From Serpula lacrymans var. lacrymans S7.9 (taxonomy: Eukaryota > Basidiomycota > Agaricomycetes > Boletales > Serpulaceae): a stretch of 64,000 bases of DNA. The translations under genes were made by a program, and so were the position numbers. The DNA is taken from the NCBI RefSeq assembly GCF_000218685.1, contig NW_006763295.1, positions 1,410,430-1,474,429 on the forward strand, in the 5' to 3' direction. The notes below the pieces were generated by a model. It was not told the origin of the DNA. It saw only the letters and a list, made by a program, of their open reading frames with translations, and did no database searches. Position 1 is the stretch's first letter. Every line of letters starts with the position of its first letter. Of this stretch, positions 51,801 to 64,000 are shown piece after piece.

Positions 51801-52664
51801 ATGCAACCATCAAACTATGCGGTACTCACCCAGTCCCACAGGGCAATAGCCGCAAAGAAACGAGCAAGGAAAGAACAGATTAAGGAGGTGCTCTTCGATG
51901 AAGACGCACGCAGGTATATCACTCCCTCTATCCCACTAACCGGCCTCACCTTCCATCAGGGAGTTTTTGACCGGCTTTCATAAACGAAAACTGGCCAAGA
52001 AGGAAGAGGCAAAACAAAAGGCTCAGGCTAGAGAGAAGCAAGAGAGGTTGGAGACGCGTCGTGAAGTACGTGCCACAATGCGATGCGATGTCTAAATCAC
52101 TTCTGATCGCGTCAATACTCCACAGCGGCGACGTATGTTGGCAGAGCGTGCTGTTCAGAATGCTGCCGAAGTAGAAAGAGCATATGGTGCTATCATTGGT
52201 GATGAGCTATACTGTCTAGCCTTTTACGTTGATCCCCTTACCGTCCAACAGATGATGGAGACGATGACACAGGAGAATGGTCAGGATTGGAGCATGATGC
52301 GGACGGTAAGGACATGGAAAAGGAAGAAGAATATGAGGGAGAAGAACAGTTTGCCACGGTGACGGTTGTGGAAGAATTCGAGCCTGAAACACTCATACAT
52401 GGTCCCTCGACATCTGCCCTACCAGAAAAATCCGTACCACATTACGCACCAAATCCGTCGACCACTAAATCAAAAGGGAAAGAGAAAGACAGAGGCGGTG
52501 TGACACAGCTCAAGAGTAGTGCAAAGAAAAGCGAAAAGGTGAAGAAGATCAGGTATCAGACAAAAGCTGCGCGTCAGGCGGATAGATCAAAACAAAGGGC
52601 GAGGAGAACGGAAAAGGCTGAGAGGGCTGGTGGTAAAGCATCGAGAAAGGGGAAGAGACGGTGA
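51801..52664 (+). CDS. RRP17: Rrp17/Nop25 (NOL12) nucleolar protein
   Basis: Exonuclease-like factor of pre-60S rRNA processing (yeast Rrp17, human NOL12). ATG at 51801 starts MQPSNYAVLTQSHRAIAAKK. The hallmark VLFDEDARR is joined by an intron to EFLTGFHKRKLAKKEEAKQK, followed by a long basic coiled coil (REKQERLETRRE, then RRRMLAERAVQNAAEVERAY). The acidic middle and Lys/Arg-rich C-terminus (SKQRARRTEKAERAGGKASR) fit a nucleolar protein. Stop at 52662-52664. Its promoter lies between it and the divergent FAM72 gene (214 bp). Confidence 0.87.
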
Positions 52665-53002
52665 CAACGGTTCTCATCTACGTTTCCAACCATAAATGAT
52701 ATCCCCTTGATGTACGTTGATGTACGTGCAGCACTGCGATAGAGTTGCTTCAATATATACTTACTAGCGAGGTGACCACAGCCAGTCGGTGACCCCACGT
52801 ATGTTCTGTATATACTGGCGATGGAGGTTGCAGTGGGATCTGCATTGTACACCGGCCTTGGTAGCCGAGAGGCCGGCCGGCCCAATCAGCACAGTCGGCA
52901 GACACGTCGCCGAGCACGTCAGGGAACAACGCGACTCGAGCACTGTCGGATACAGGCACGAATCAGCTTTCGTCTTCCGTCAACGTCTTGCTCAGCCCCG
53001 CC

Positions 53003-53951
53003 ATGAATTCCCTGTACACCCTCGGTGTTCGCCAGACAAACTCACTCCACGCTGACCTCGAGCGTCTACGCAATGGCGACAATTCAGTCTCTTTACTAGG
53101 TTTGTCAATCATTCTTAACAGTCACAGGTGAAGTGACGGTAGCTCAGCAACTGTACTCTCGTTAGGGCAGATATCAGCTTCGCTGGCTGCTATGCAGCGG
53201 ACAGTGGATGACTATGACTCCATGGCGAAGCGTGAAATCATAAAGGCGAAGCAGGAGAAGGCACAAATGTAAGAATCTCCTTTATATGCGGCTATACTGT
53301 TTGACGTGATGAGCTCTCTCAAGGCGAGTACATAAATTCAGGTCAGATTACTCGGACCTGAAAAGCCAGTTTGAGCGTGTCAAGGCGGAGGTACGAAGCT
53401 CCAATGGCCACTCTCGACAGTCATGGTTTACTAACTAGGACACAGAAAGCGGCGTCACAGCGAAATGAACTTCTCCAGAGTTCGTCAAGTCTATTGTCGC
53501 CTAACTCTGACACGCGACGGCGCTTCACCCCTAATGCCTTGAATGACCCATCAACTTCACAACACTCCGAATCACCGTTCCGAATGCCAACACCCCTACC
53601 TCATTCAACGCTGCGGGAAGGTCATGCGTTGGACGAACACACGTTCATTCAAAACACCGAAGCAAGAATTGATGACTTTTTGGCGCAAGGGAGAGAAGTT
53701 CTGGACAACCTCGTGGATCAAAGAAACATGATGAAAGGAACACAGAGGCGGCTGCTCGATGCTGCCAACACCCTAGGGTTCAGTCGCGACGTTATTGGTT
53801 GGATTGAAAGACGAAGGTACGCTTTGTATTTCTCACAGTGAACTGCATGTTTAATCATATCCTATACAGCACACAGGACATGTACATTTTCGTTGGAGGC
53901 GCTATTTTTACGTTTATTTGTTTCTTCTTGATATTGAGATATCTGGGTTGA
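53003..53951 (+). CDS. BOS1: Golgi SNARE Bos1 (membrin family)
   Basis: A v/R-type partner in ER-to-Golgi vesicle fusion (yeast Bos1, animal GOSR2/membrin), a tail-anchored protein. ATG at 53003: MNSLYTLGVRQTNSLHADLE, typical of the family N-terminus. The SNARE helix (ARIDDFLAQGREVLDNLVDQ, then RNMMKGTQRRLLDAANTLGF) carries the zero-layer Gln region. A C-terminal membrane anchor, MYIFVGGAIFTFICFFLILR, ends three residues before the stop at 53949-53951. About five exons. Confidence 0.9.
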
Positions 53952-54199
53952 CCCTTGCTATGCTGGACACTTTATTGTATCGTTTGTAGCTGCTTATTCA
54001 TTTCCCCCGCCGTGTGTATTTTCACGAGTGAGATATATCAATCACGACGAAATGCTGAAGGTAGGCACCATTTTCATATATCAGTTAGGGAGCAGTCAGC
54101 CGTGATATGTTAGAAAATAGTGGCAGTAAACTCTGATGAGAGGCAGACATGTCAAGCAATTTTTGGATGGCGAACCATACGTCGAGAAGTCTATTTTTA

Positions 54200-55530
54200 T
54201 CATGACATCACTTGGGCCTGGCTTTCACTCCATTGCAGTTGCTTGACAGATGCAAGAGCTTGGGTCACTTTGCTGATAGCATCAGCGGTCACTGAAACGG
54301 AAGAAGGATCCACCATTGCAGGGTCGTTGCACAATGAATTGAGTTTTCGCGAGAGAACTTGGAGAGTCATTTCCAAAGATCGTGATGATGTAGTTAGAGC
54401 AGAAGCCGTAGCAGAGACTGAAGTTTGTATCTGTTTTACTAAAATCAGCACGATGACATCTGCTCCAGTGATTGTAACTGACATCCTGTGTCGAGGCCGC
54501 ATGTGGCCTTTGAACGGCCAACGATGAAACCATGCTATCCTAAATTGAGACCGCAGGTTGAAGCGAGTAGTCAGTGAAGCAATGTATGTATTCACCTGTT
54601 GTGTTTCTATATTAATAGGGGGTACTGAAGGTCTAGCAACGCGAGAGTTCTAGAAGCCAAATCAGTCCATCAATCAGATAATTGCCGCAGAATCAAGGAG
54701 ATCTGCGCACAGAGGATCCATTGTCGTGGTCAGACATATGTGTGTTCAAGCCTCGCGTTGATGCAGACGTCTCTCCCCGTGGTTGGGTCACCTGAGGCGC
54801 GGGGTTGACGGATACCAAGCGCTCCCAACCTTGTTCATCTGTTTGGGTTGTATACGACGTCCCACACACCACGCACTCCTATAAATCGTAAGAACAGATC
54901 TGGGAATCCAACGTGGTAAGCCAGCAGAGCTCACCTTGAGTGGGCTTCTGTCGCCGCCCGTCCTAGGGGGTCGAACGAGAGGCACACCATAGCATCTGAT
55001 GTTGGGACATTCTTCTCCAAGCATGGCCCATCCTTTCAGAAGGCGCTTGCCAATTTCCGCCGAAGCGAAGTCTGATTGCTGTCTACGACGCAGTGCCTCC
55101 TCTGTTTCTACTCCAGGCGCGAATGTGGGCGAGCTGAGAGCGCTCGTTACTTCTGTGGGAGGGGTAGAAGAGCGATTATACTCTGAGTGAGACGAGTTGC
55201 TAGAGGTTTGGGACAGAGCATCGGATACTGCTGAGGTTGATGCTATAATGCTGTTGAAGACAACAATAGTGGAAGTATCAATATCGAGAGCTTACGCTGA
55301 GAAAATCCATCGCAGTTGGCGCAAAAATAGGTTTGTGGAGTTGTCCCATTTGGTGAACGCATGAGTGGGATCCTACAGCCGGGTGTAGGGCAGGATGTAT
55401 CTGTGAGGATCTTTCAAGTATGGAATGAGCACTCAGAAACTATTCATCATGATAGACAACCAGTGAGGCTTACCCAGCCCTTCAGCATGTACTCTCCAAG
55501 CTTTCCGGAGACATCAGTTATAGTACTCAT
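54200..55530 (-). CDS. SSSCA1/ZNRD2-like double zinc-ribbon protein
   Basis: Start ATG at 55530 (MSTITDVSGKLGEYMLKGW). Two copies of the SSSCA1 (p27, ZNRD2) zinc-ribbon unit are present: GEYMLKGWVLTDTSCPTPGC, then FCANCDG; and IGKRLLKGWAMLGEECPNI, then CVVCGTSY. Between them lies a Ser/Thr-rich linker. The C-terminal exon is helical (SRSLEMTLQVLSRKLNSL) and ends at TGA 54202-54200. Human SSSCA1 has one unit and is linked to centromere/mitosis and tankyrase, but the function is poorly defined. Intron positions in the 54600-54800 part are uncertain. Confidence 0.75.
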
Positions 55531-55770
55531 GAGCGATATATGCGTGCCGCAAGGGTGACTTTATTTTGAGGAGGGTTTGGAGTGATGGTAGCCTGAGTCT
55601 CGACGATGGTCAAGGCAAATGCCGCGTCCAGGAATACCGCGAATTTCCATAAACGGACTGCTTTTCTTCCGGTACCGTGACTCGGTTCAGCCCGCGAGCC
55701 ATAGAATATCTTGCAGTTCGTGGTTATCTCTGCTCTGCAGTCCAAACATTCAAGCTTCAAGGCCTTATCG

Positions 55771-58700
55771 ATGGCGACTGCAGGCCCAAGCAATGCCCAC
55801 GACTACACAGAGGGCGCCACAGTTGTCGACATCGAGGATGTCCTTGAGCACAGTACGCTCGCACGACGCAACTCACAGTTCAGTGACGCATATGGGGGAG
55901 AAGGCGGCGAGGGCGCAATGTTTGACGGCCCAGGTCACACAGTGATACCCAGTAGCATGTCACGGATGTCTCATCGGGAGATGGGACCCGCAGGAAGAAG
56001 AAGCAGCGAGTGGTCGAGGAGGCGAAGGAGAAGCGAAGATAGTCAGACGTCGACAGGGAAAGGCTGGATGAACCGTAGAACGAGCGGAGACAGTCAAGGA
56101 TCTCATGTTGCAGACGGAAGCGACGCACGAGAAGAGTTATCTGGGGACGAGGAAGAAAGACCCGTGCCGAGCAGTAGCATTAGAGGCAGACGCCGAAGGA
56201 GGTCCCAGTCTCCGCCGGCTCAACGGTCAACTGTTTTTGAGAACATAGCCCAACTTTTTGGGAGGTCTGCAACTGGCGACTCATCAAGTCGTAAACGCTC
56301 TCCCTCAGGGCGGTCATCTGCGTCTTCTACGAGGCGTTCTCGCAGAAGCAGACATTCTGATGCTGGCTCGGACTACGCCTTGGACACCGACGATGAAGAG
56401 GATAATCGTTGGGGTTACTCGTCAGGGGAAGAAGACGACGACGACGAAGAACTGAATATAAATGGCTCTATACACAGTCCCAGTGACATAGATTATGGGT
56501 CGTATCCCCCATCACCTACAGGGGGTTCAACCCTTCCTCTTCTTTCCTCTGACCCCATATTCGGTGATGAACTGCGCATAGATATAGACATGCCTTTCGA
56601 CGCGCTCGAAGCACCGCCTGCTGGTCCTCCAAGCCGGCAAACAATATACATTGCGGATGAAGACAGTACTATACGCTTTGTGGGCTATGAAGTAATCATT
56701 TGGCGTCAATGGCTCTGGAGACTAGCATGTACCATTTCATTAGGCATATTTGGTTTACTCGGACACTGGTTTCCTCGCGTCTGGCTTCGTTGGGTGACCA
56801 AAGAGAAGGCCTTCAAGGATCTGAAGCATGGTTTCGTCGTCGTCGAGGTATGTACTACGTCTCCCACCTTATAATGGGCATTATTTGAATGCACCTCAGT
56901 CAGCACATAGAGATGTGACACTGTTTCCTATCAAACGTCTAGATTATCCGTACCCTGCATCAACGGTGTTTCCTCCTGTGATGACAGAGTCAAATGACCG
57001 CCTCACTTCCTTACATAGAACCCACTCCTCTCAATACAAGCTTCCTGATGGGCCTCATGACGATGCCCATGTCCTACAAGATCTGCTGGTTGTTGATTAC
57101 CGCTATTCACGATTTGCACTGGACGTCCGTACAGGGTTATTTAGTGTAATAAGGTTAGTGATACCTACCACGACATCATTGCTGCAGACTAAGCTATGCG
57201 TAGGGACTGGCGAGATCCCACATGGACAGGGTTACAATCCGTACAGAATGGTCTTGATCACTCCACGAGGCGTCAAAGACTTACTCTGTTCGGCGCCAAT
57301 GTAATCGACATAGCAGGGAAATCCACAATCAACCTCCTAATAGATGAAGTGCGTAGTGCATCTTCATTATAAGCGTGGAACGAATCTTACTAGATGCCAG
57401 GTCATTCATCCCTTCTACGTCTTCCAAGTTGCCAGTATTATCTTGTGGTCCTTGGATGACTACTACTATTACGCATTTTGTATTGCACTAATATCAACAC
57501 TGAGTGTAGCAACTACACTCATTGACACTAAGAAGGTAAGGTTAAAGACACTCGCAGAACAAATTATCGTTTGATTATTCTTGATTCGTTTAGACTATTA
57601 AACGAATGCGTGAAATGTCTCGATTTTCATGCGATGTCGTTGCTTTTGTCGATAACGCATGTTAGTTGTCATTTTTTCCTCTCTTGAACTTATTAACTTA
57701 TCTCAATCAGGGCTCAAGCAAAGTTCGGCTGATTTAGTACCGGGTGATATTGTCAATCTATCCGACCTACGATCCCACCTTTTCCCAGCTGATATGCTAC
57801 TACTTTCTGGTGACGCCATTGTAAACGAGAGTATGCTCACCGGAGAGAGCGTGCCCGTCTCCAAGACACCTGTCAAGGGCGAAAGCATCGCACTCTGGAG
57901 AGACCTCAAAGATGTGCAAGGTGAGATTTCGAAGAGCTTTATATATGCTGGAACAAGGATCGTGAGGATTCGGGGAGCACTTGCCATGGACGGAAACGAA
58001 GGTCGACCTGCCCTGGCATTGGTAGTGAGGACAGGTTTCAACACGACGAAGGGTGCATTGGTTAGATCTATGCTGTTCCCAAAACCAATGGGTTTCAAGT
58101 TTTATCGTGATTCAATACGGTTTATCGGTGTCCTTGCTGGAATCGCTGGCCTTGGCTTTTGTGCAAGTGCTGTTCAGTTCGTTAGACTTGGGGTAGGTTT
58201 TGCAAGGTCATCTCCGAATTCTTCTGCTTATTATTTATCCCCCCAAAAAAAACAAGATTAAATGGCAAACAATTTTGGTACGAGCACTGGACCTGATAAC
58301 TATCGTCGTGCCTCCGGCTCTCCCTGCGACGCTGTCCATAGGCACTAGCTTTGCCTTAGGTCGTCTTCGCAAGCTCGGCATTTTCTGCATATCACCCACG
58401 CGTGTAAATGTTAGTGGCAAGGTTAATCTGTGCTGCTTCGACAAAACAGGGACACTCACCGAAGATGGCCTTGATATACTTGGCGTGCGCTCTCTCGACC
58501 GGAACGCTCATCGCTTCGGAGAACTTATTAACAACGTCCATGACTTGCCATCTAGTCGTGATCGTGCTGGCTTTCTACATGCTCTTGCAACCTGTCATTC
58601 GCTCAAAATGGTGGACCAGCAGATCATTGGCGACCCCTTGGACGTGAAGATGTTCGAGTTTACGAAATGGACGTTGGAAGAAGGCCATGTTGCAGGAACA

Positions 58701-61080
58701 GGTATCATTAAAGGACGCTCTGGGTCGGATAGACCTGCTGCTCTGGTCCAAACTGTTGTGCGACCTCCTGGGAGTGCACAATTCCGGTTGGAAGATGCTT
58801 TGAAAGGAGGGACCAAAGTAAGAACACCGGAATTAACTGCTGGAGGACTCGATGTACTTACATTGAAGTTCAGCATGCCCATTTTCTTGAGCTAGGGGTG
58901 ATACGGACATTCGAGTTTGTCTCTGCTCTGAGGCGCATGAGTGTCGTAGTCAAACGTCTTAGGAGCAATAGTATGGAAATATATGTCAAAGGGGCTCCCG
59001 AGGTCATGGGTGAGATCTGCGACAAGGCATCCTGTACGTTTTTCTTTCCTTCTATGACACTTCCTCGTATTGACATTGTGTATAAGTTCCCCATGATTAC
59101 GATGACCTACTATCTTACTATACCAAACGTGGTTATCGAGTAATTGCTATTGCTGGCAAGAGCATCGAGGGCCTCTCTTGGCTCAAGGCCCAGAAGTTAA
59201 GAAGGTAGTGCACATATCTGATATTGCTACTCCTTACTCATCCCCCTTTCAGAGAGCAAGCTGAATCAAACCTTCGGTTTTTAGGTTTAGTCATTTTCGA
59301 AAATAAACTAAAACCAGGAACTGCACCCGCAATCCAAACACTCCGAGCAGCCCATCTCGCTTGCAGGATGATTACTGGCGATAATCCGCTAACGGCAGTC
59401 AGCGTTGCCAGAGAGTGCAATATGGTGAATCAAGCTGCTCACGTCTTTGTCCCTGTATTCCTACGTGGTGATTACTCTCGATTTGTACTAGCTGGTATGC
59501 TATGTTACTAATTGGAAAGGATTCTAGGAAATGCCACGACACCCCTTTCAAAGCTGGAATGGTCGTGCATGGATGACGTCTCTTGGAAGTTGGATGATTA
59601 TAGCCTCAAACCATTGACACCTCCACCTCATCATACAGTTGAGTCAGAAGAAATACAATATCAAGATTATGCACTTGTAGTTACAGGTGACGTGTTTCGG
59701 TGGATGATCAACCACGCTCCTCTCGAGACTTTGCAGCGGGTCAGTATTCATGTCTTTCTGGCGTAAAACCACTCACTGAAGTTGTATCGCTGGTATAGAT
59801 GCTCGTCAAGACTCAAATATTTGCTCGAATGTCTCCTGACGAAAAGAACGAGGTGGTTGAAAGGCTTCAGGCTTTGGGCTATACTGTTCTCATGTGCGGA
59901 GACGGCGCGAACGATTGTGCTGCACTCAAAGCTGCAGACGTCGGTATCTCGCTATCGGAGGCGGAGGCATCTGTTGCTGCTCCATTTACAAGCAGTACCC
60001 CTGATATCGGCTGCGTTATCGAAGTTATAAAAGAAGGAAGAGCTGCTCTAGTTACAAGCTTTTCTTGTTTCAAATATATGTGAGTCCCACTGTCGTAATA
60101 TCCTATCCTTGGGATCCTGACTTTCGGACAGGGCATTATATTCCCTAATACAATTTACAACAATCACATTGTTATATTCATTTGCATCATCCCTAGGTGA
60201 CTTCCAGGTAATGTGTATTCTTTGAATGATGCGGAACAAGCTGGCTGATGATACGCCAGTTTTTGTATATTGATCTCTTCATTATCATTCCTGTTGCTGT
60301 TACAAGTAAGTGCAATACCACTCACGATGGGCCTATGATTTTGATAAATTTCTTAGTGGGTAGAACGCTGCCATTCCCTCGGATATATCCAAAACGACCG
60401 ACTGCCAGCCTTATATCGAAAAAAGTCCTGGCGAGCCTGGTTGGGCAAATTGTCATAACAAGTGCGGTGCAAGCCTGGACCTTTCTTTGGGTTAGACGTC
60501 AAGAGTGGTCAGTAAATCATCCATCAACGATTTGTGCGGATAGTATTCACGTATTTCCTGCGTTCAGGTACACGCCGCCGCTGGGCGACGACCCAGAGAG
60601 CGGCAGGGGCAATCATCTACGGTCCACGAACTACGAGAACTCCACGTTATTCTTGGTATCTTGCTTCCAGTATATACTGGTTGCTGCGGTATTCAGCATC
60701 GGCCCCCCTTATCGCAAATCGATGTGGACAAACGGTGAGTAACACCAGCGAACGGATAGGCTGATGGTTGTTGAATGATACATGTGAACACAGGCTGGTT
60801 GATGGTCTCGATCGTAGCTCTTTCCTTATTCAATTTGCTCGTCACCTTAAGCCCTCTCAAATCTCTCGCGCTACTCCTGGAATTGATGCCGCTTCCCCTA
60901 TCGGCACGAATGTGGCTCGTCGTCTTTGCGGTGGTGAATGTTGTGCTATCACTGGCATTCGAGCAGTGGGCAACCCAGGCGATATCCAAAGTGATTGGAG
61001 CGCTTCTCAACCTTCGCCAGGAGAAGCGACGTTTCCGCGAAGGGAAAGCATATAAAGCTGTGGAAGGGGGAATGCAGTGA
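55771..61080 (+). CDS. YPK9: Vacuolar P5B-type cation-transporting ATPase (Ypk9/ATP13A2 family)
   Basis: A polyamine/metal-linked P5B ATPase of the vacuolar or lysosomal membrane. ATG at 55771 ([12 protein letters not shown]). The first 280 residues are charged, Ser/Arg-rich and disordered, then come membrane-associated helices ([19 protein letters not shown]). Motifs: actuator [13 protein letters not shown], the P5B signature [13 protein letters not shown] in M4, phosphorylation site [35 protein letters not shown], and hinge [20 protein letters not shown]. Six C-terminal spans follow, ending VEGGMQ at 61080. At least twelve short introns. Acid pocket and catalytic Asp intact, so probably functional. 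Confidence 0.93.
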
Positions 61081-61504
61081 CTGACAAGCCACATACTTAG
61101 ATTGCCGCCTTGTATCATACTATAAATGGAAGGTAGGCATTGCCTTTGTGACACGTTGCTGGTGCGATGTGACAGATTCATGATGCCGAGCTGTGCCTCT
61201 GTCTGGGTTTGAACGTTTATGGTAGTGTATCGAGATCCTGGCGGGTATCTTACCGTAAACTTGAGTCGGAGCACGAAATATATTCGATATCTAGTCGACA
61301 AAAGGATTTGAGTTATTTCTGGAAGGTCGCCTTGGTCGCTAGCCCTTTGTCTTATTTCTATTCTTTCCCGTTCAATTCTTTACTTCGTTTTCTTCGCCCT
61401 GGTGGCCTGCGCGTTCTTTCTCTTCACTATCATCTTCTCAAGAGCAGGCTCTACGTTCTTTTCGGCCCAACAGTCTTTCAAAACTTATTTTTTCTAAGTC
61501 AACA

Positions 61505-62310
61505 ATGTTCTCTTTGTCCAGATCTTCTTTGTTCGCTCTGTTCTCCTTGGTGCTATTCTTCTTGGGCTTTGCGGCTGCACTCCCCTCGGCTGTCGTGGAC
61601 TTGGATGCATACCCTGACGCCCCCCTCGCTCGCCGTCAAGCTGCTTCTCAAGTCTCAGCTGCTTCTCTCGCCTCGCCGACCACGGTTACTACCACAAACG
61701 TTGTTCAAACGTGCGCACCTTTGCTTTTCTGCAATCTGACACATATCGAATATATACACTAGCTCGGCTGGCCCTGTCACAGAAACATGTGTGCTGACAT
61801 TCACACCGGATGGCCAGATGGTGCAAGAAGTGCAAAATTGCACCATGTCCATGGGCACCACCAACAGTACTTCCGCGTCTACTGCAGTATCTACGAGTAC
61901 AGTGCCTCTTAACAATTCCGGCGACGTGAGTATCTTGCATCAAAAGTCTGCGTGTATGAGCTATGCGCGTACATACCGCCGGCTTCGGGACTTACCTTAC
62001 CAATTTCTTTTTCAGAACGTTTCATCAGCTGCCGCTACTCCCACAGTTCAAGCTGCATTCACCATGCCCGGAAGGTCGCTGAAGGTCCTACCTGTTGGCC
62101 TTGGTATCTTTGGTGGTGTCATGGGGATTACTATTATCATTGTGGCACTGGTCACTTATGAACGCACGAAGTACCGCAGGGTAAGACCCTTGCATGTTTA
62201 CGCGTTCGCACCTCCAACTGAATCCATTGAAATGATATCAGGCTTTCAGGCAACGCAAGTTGGCAGAGTCGGGTGCACAGATGGGATATGGTGGTATGGC
62301 CAAAGTGTAA
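61505..62310 (+). CDS. Secreted or cell-surface single-span glycoprotein
   Basis: Start ATG at 61505 with a signal peptide (SSLFALFSLVLFFLGFAAAL), then a Ser/Thr/Ala-rich ectodomain with N-glycosylation sites (NCT, NST) and a few cysteines, a membrane span (LPVGLGIFGGVMGITIIIVA), and a short basic cytosolic tail ending GYGGMAKV, stop at 62308-62310. Four or five exons; the first intron begins near 61710. I do not recognise a named family. Many mushroom genomes carry such stress-sensor-like or wall-associated proteins. Confidence 0.65.
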
Positions 62311-62669
62311 GTCTGATTATCATGGTGACGTCGGGCTAGGTAAATTTAGCGTTGACAGGTAAACACGTTTTTGGAGTTTACTCTCGTACTTATGCTATCG
62401 TACCATTCGTACTTTCGTGTTCTGGATACTGGCTATCTTGTTGGTGTTGGGGCCTGTATATTAGCGCATCCCTGGTGGAGTGGAGGGTTGAACCTTTCAT
62501 ATCTGAGGTTTACGATCTCGTATGTCCATTGTGCGACTTAAGAATTTCGTGGTTTGAGAGATTTCAGCGCTAAGTGATTGCATCATAGTCCGAGATATTA
62601 ACGGGAAGTATTCTCACGGGCCGAGACTATTTCTTGCCTGAATAGTGGTGGTTATTATTCGGACTGATA
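62311..62669. other. Intergenic, no gene seen
   Basis: 3' flank of the surface protein gene and promoter of the MBL-fold gene. Confidence 0.5.
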
Positions 62670-64000
62670 ATGACTTCATCTGCTGGGTATTCAAGCAGTC
62701 CTCAAGCATTCATCCAATCTGTGGACACACTTACAATCACCTTTCTCGTCGACAATTGCATAGAATGGTATGTCTCCATCGAACCCCTCTTTCTTTCCCT
62801 GCTAATCACTCTATAGGATGACTAAATTACCACCTGGCTTCACGCATGAAATGCGTCAGCACTTGGTTGACCATAGTCCTCCAAAAGACCCACGCACAGG
62901 TGTCCCAATGCTTGATTTTGAAAGGCTGTGTTGTGGTGAGCCTTTCTGGATCTCGTATTCATTGACACAAAAGTCTTATCTTGTGCTGTGATAGGGGCTC
63001 ATGGCTTTTCCGCACTGATAGTAAGCACTCCCTGCCCTCCTATGCTGTCTGTCCTAGACAAGAAAAGCAACCTAGGAGACGCAAACACATGGCTTTAAAC
63101 GCCATTTAACTCTATTCGATACTGGTCCAGATTCCAGCTCATTAGTGCGAAACATAGATTCAATGCGGGTCCCCGTAAACGAAATCGACCGAGTCGTCCT
63201 ATCACACTGGCATAGTGATCACACTGGTGGCCTCCTGTCCTTCCTACGCTTGCGAGGGCAGGAGCCATCTCCTTGCATTGTGGACGCCCATCCATCCAGA
63301 CCAATTGCTCGAGGCATTGCGCCCCCACCCGCGTATGAGAGCATTATCGGCCGTCTACCGAATGACCCAACCTTCGCCCTTATCGAAGAAGCCGGTGGGA
63401 AGATCGAGTATCATACGGACGGTCATGCTGTAGCAGATGACACAATTTGGGTGAGTGGGGAAATACCCAGATTAACCCCATTTGAAGATGGGTTGCCTGG
63501 TGGCATGAGGTGGGTAGAAGAACAAGGTGAAGGTCGATGGGTACAGGAACACGTACGTCCTTTGTCTTTGCATATCCATTCGGAAGCGCATTTCATCTCT
63601 TCCAGCATATTATGGATGAACGGTACGTTGCCATAGACGTGTATGGAAAGGGTTTGGTGATTTTGAGCGCGTGAGTTAATTCCCATAATAAAAAAAGGGA
63701 GCTTCTCTTTCTGATCGTAAGCCATCAAGGTGTTCTCATGCGGGTATTGTTAATGTCGTGAAGGATGCTACATCGAAGTTCTCTAGGCCGATTCACATGG
63801 AACGTTGCCTATCAGCTCCCTCTCTTCTGCCGTCATTCTTACCTTTCTTTTCCAGATCATAGGCGGGTTACATCTCGCAGGACCGGAATTAACCAACCGC
63901 ATCTCTCCAACAGTGGAGTTCCTATCACAGGAGCTCAGACCGGCGCCCATGTATATCCTTCCTATGCACTGTTCCGGATTCCAAGCGAAAATAGCTCTCG
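62670..64000 (+). CDS. Metallo-beta-lactamase-fold hydrolase (partial)
   Basis: ATG at 62670 (MTSSAGYSSSP). Exon 1 ends at CIEW and joins MTKLPPGFTHEM. The metal-binding signature SHWHSDHTGG (HXHXDH) is at about 63205, and LTLFDTGPDS precedes it. Later blocks include CSHAGIVNV, where a further His ligand may lie, IIGGLHLAG and ILPMHCSGFQA near the right edge. This order matches the archaeal/bacterial MBL group annotated as dihydropterin phosphate synthase-like. The gene continues beyond 64000; the true substrate is unknown. Confidence 0.8.

Noticed and set aside
1..64000. CRISPR arrays, bacterial operons, rRNA genes
   Set aside because: No regularly spaced repeats, ribosome-binding sites or rRNA signatures were seen; introns and gene content are fungal.

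Overview
The window is nuclear DNA of a mushroom-type fungus (Basidiomycota, most likely Agaricomycetes). Host genes are compact and cut by many 43-60 bp GT-AG introns, and the proteins match fungal families: Bub2, Bos1, Ypk9, Rds1, Rrp17, a Git3-like receptor and ACR3. Between them lies a large load of LTR retrotransposons. No bacterial, CRISPR, rRNA or tRNA signal was found.

Layout. 1-3930: remnant of a Ty1/copia element whose 3' end is present twice as a perfect 944-bp inverted repeat, with a solo Ty3/gypsy LTR inserted. 4213-11108: complete Ty3/gypsy chromovirus on the minus strand (element 1), with 342-bp LTRs and target duplication GTAAG, sitting inside an older ORF. 11109-13400: LTR-like and copia debris and a cluster of small hairpins. 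13419-24362: host genes agmatinase (+), ACR3 arsenite-permease pseudogene (-), BUB2 (-), an AP-4 epsilon-like adaptin (+) and a conserved hypothetical (+). 24916-41455: nested retrotransposon block. A decayed minus-strand chromovirus (element 3) carries a young, complete plus-strand relative (element 2, 27548-35781, 627-bp LTRs, duplication GAATG), a solo LTR of another family and a copia solo LTR. 41456-64000: gene-dense host DNA with Rds1-like ferritin-fold protein (-), 7TM receptor (+), GH5 glycosidase (-), FAM72 homologue (-), RRP17 (+), BOS1 (+), double zinc-ribbon SSSCA1-like protein (-), YPK9 P5B ATPase (+), a secreted membrane glycoprotein (+) and an MBL-fold protein running off the end.

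Most notable points. (1) Both chromovirus families carry an 11-nt Tf1-type self-priming match: the predicted first 11 nt of the mRNA are complementary to the 11 nt lying one base inside the 5' LTR. (2) The U3 of the element 2/3 LTRs encodes a 59-residue single-span membrane peptide, kept open at identical length in diverged LTRs with mostly silent changes; element 1 has an analogous small membrane ORF in its leader. (3) Element 2/3 has a further long ORF (ORF0) between the 5' LTR and gag. (4) Gag and Pol are joined by -1 frameshift sites (GGGTTTT and GGATTTT). (5) The agmatinase has an N-terminal signal peptide and ends in KDEL.

The host genes are mostly unrelated housekeeping functions (mitotic exit GAP, vesicle coat, Golgi SNARE, vacuolar ATPase, rRNA processing) and do not form a pathway cluster. 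All exon boundaries come from reading GT-AG sites and protein continuity by eye, without transcript data.
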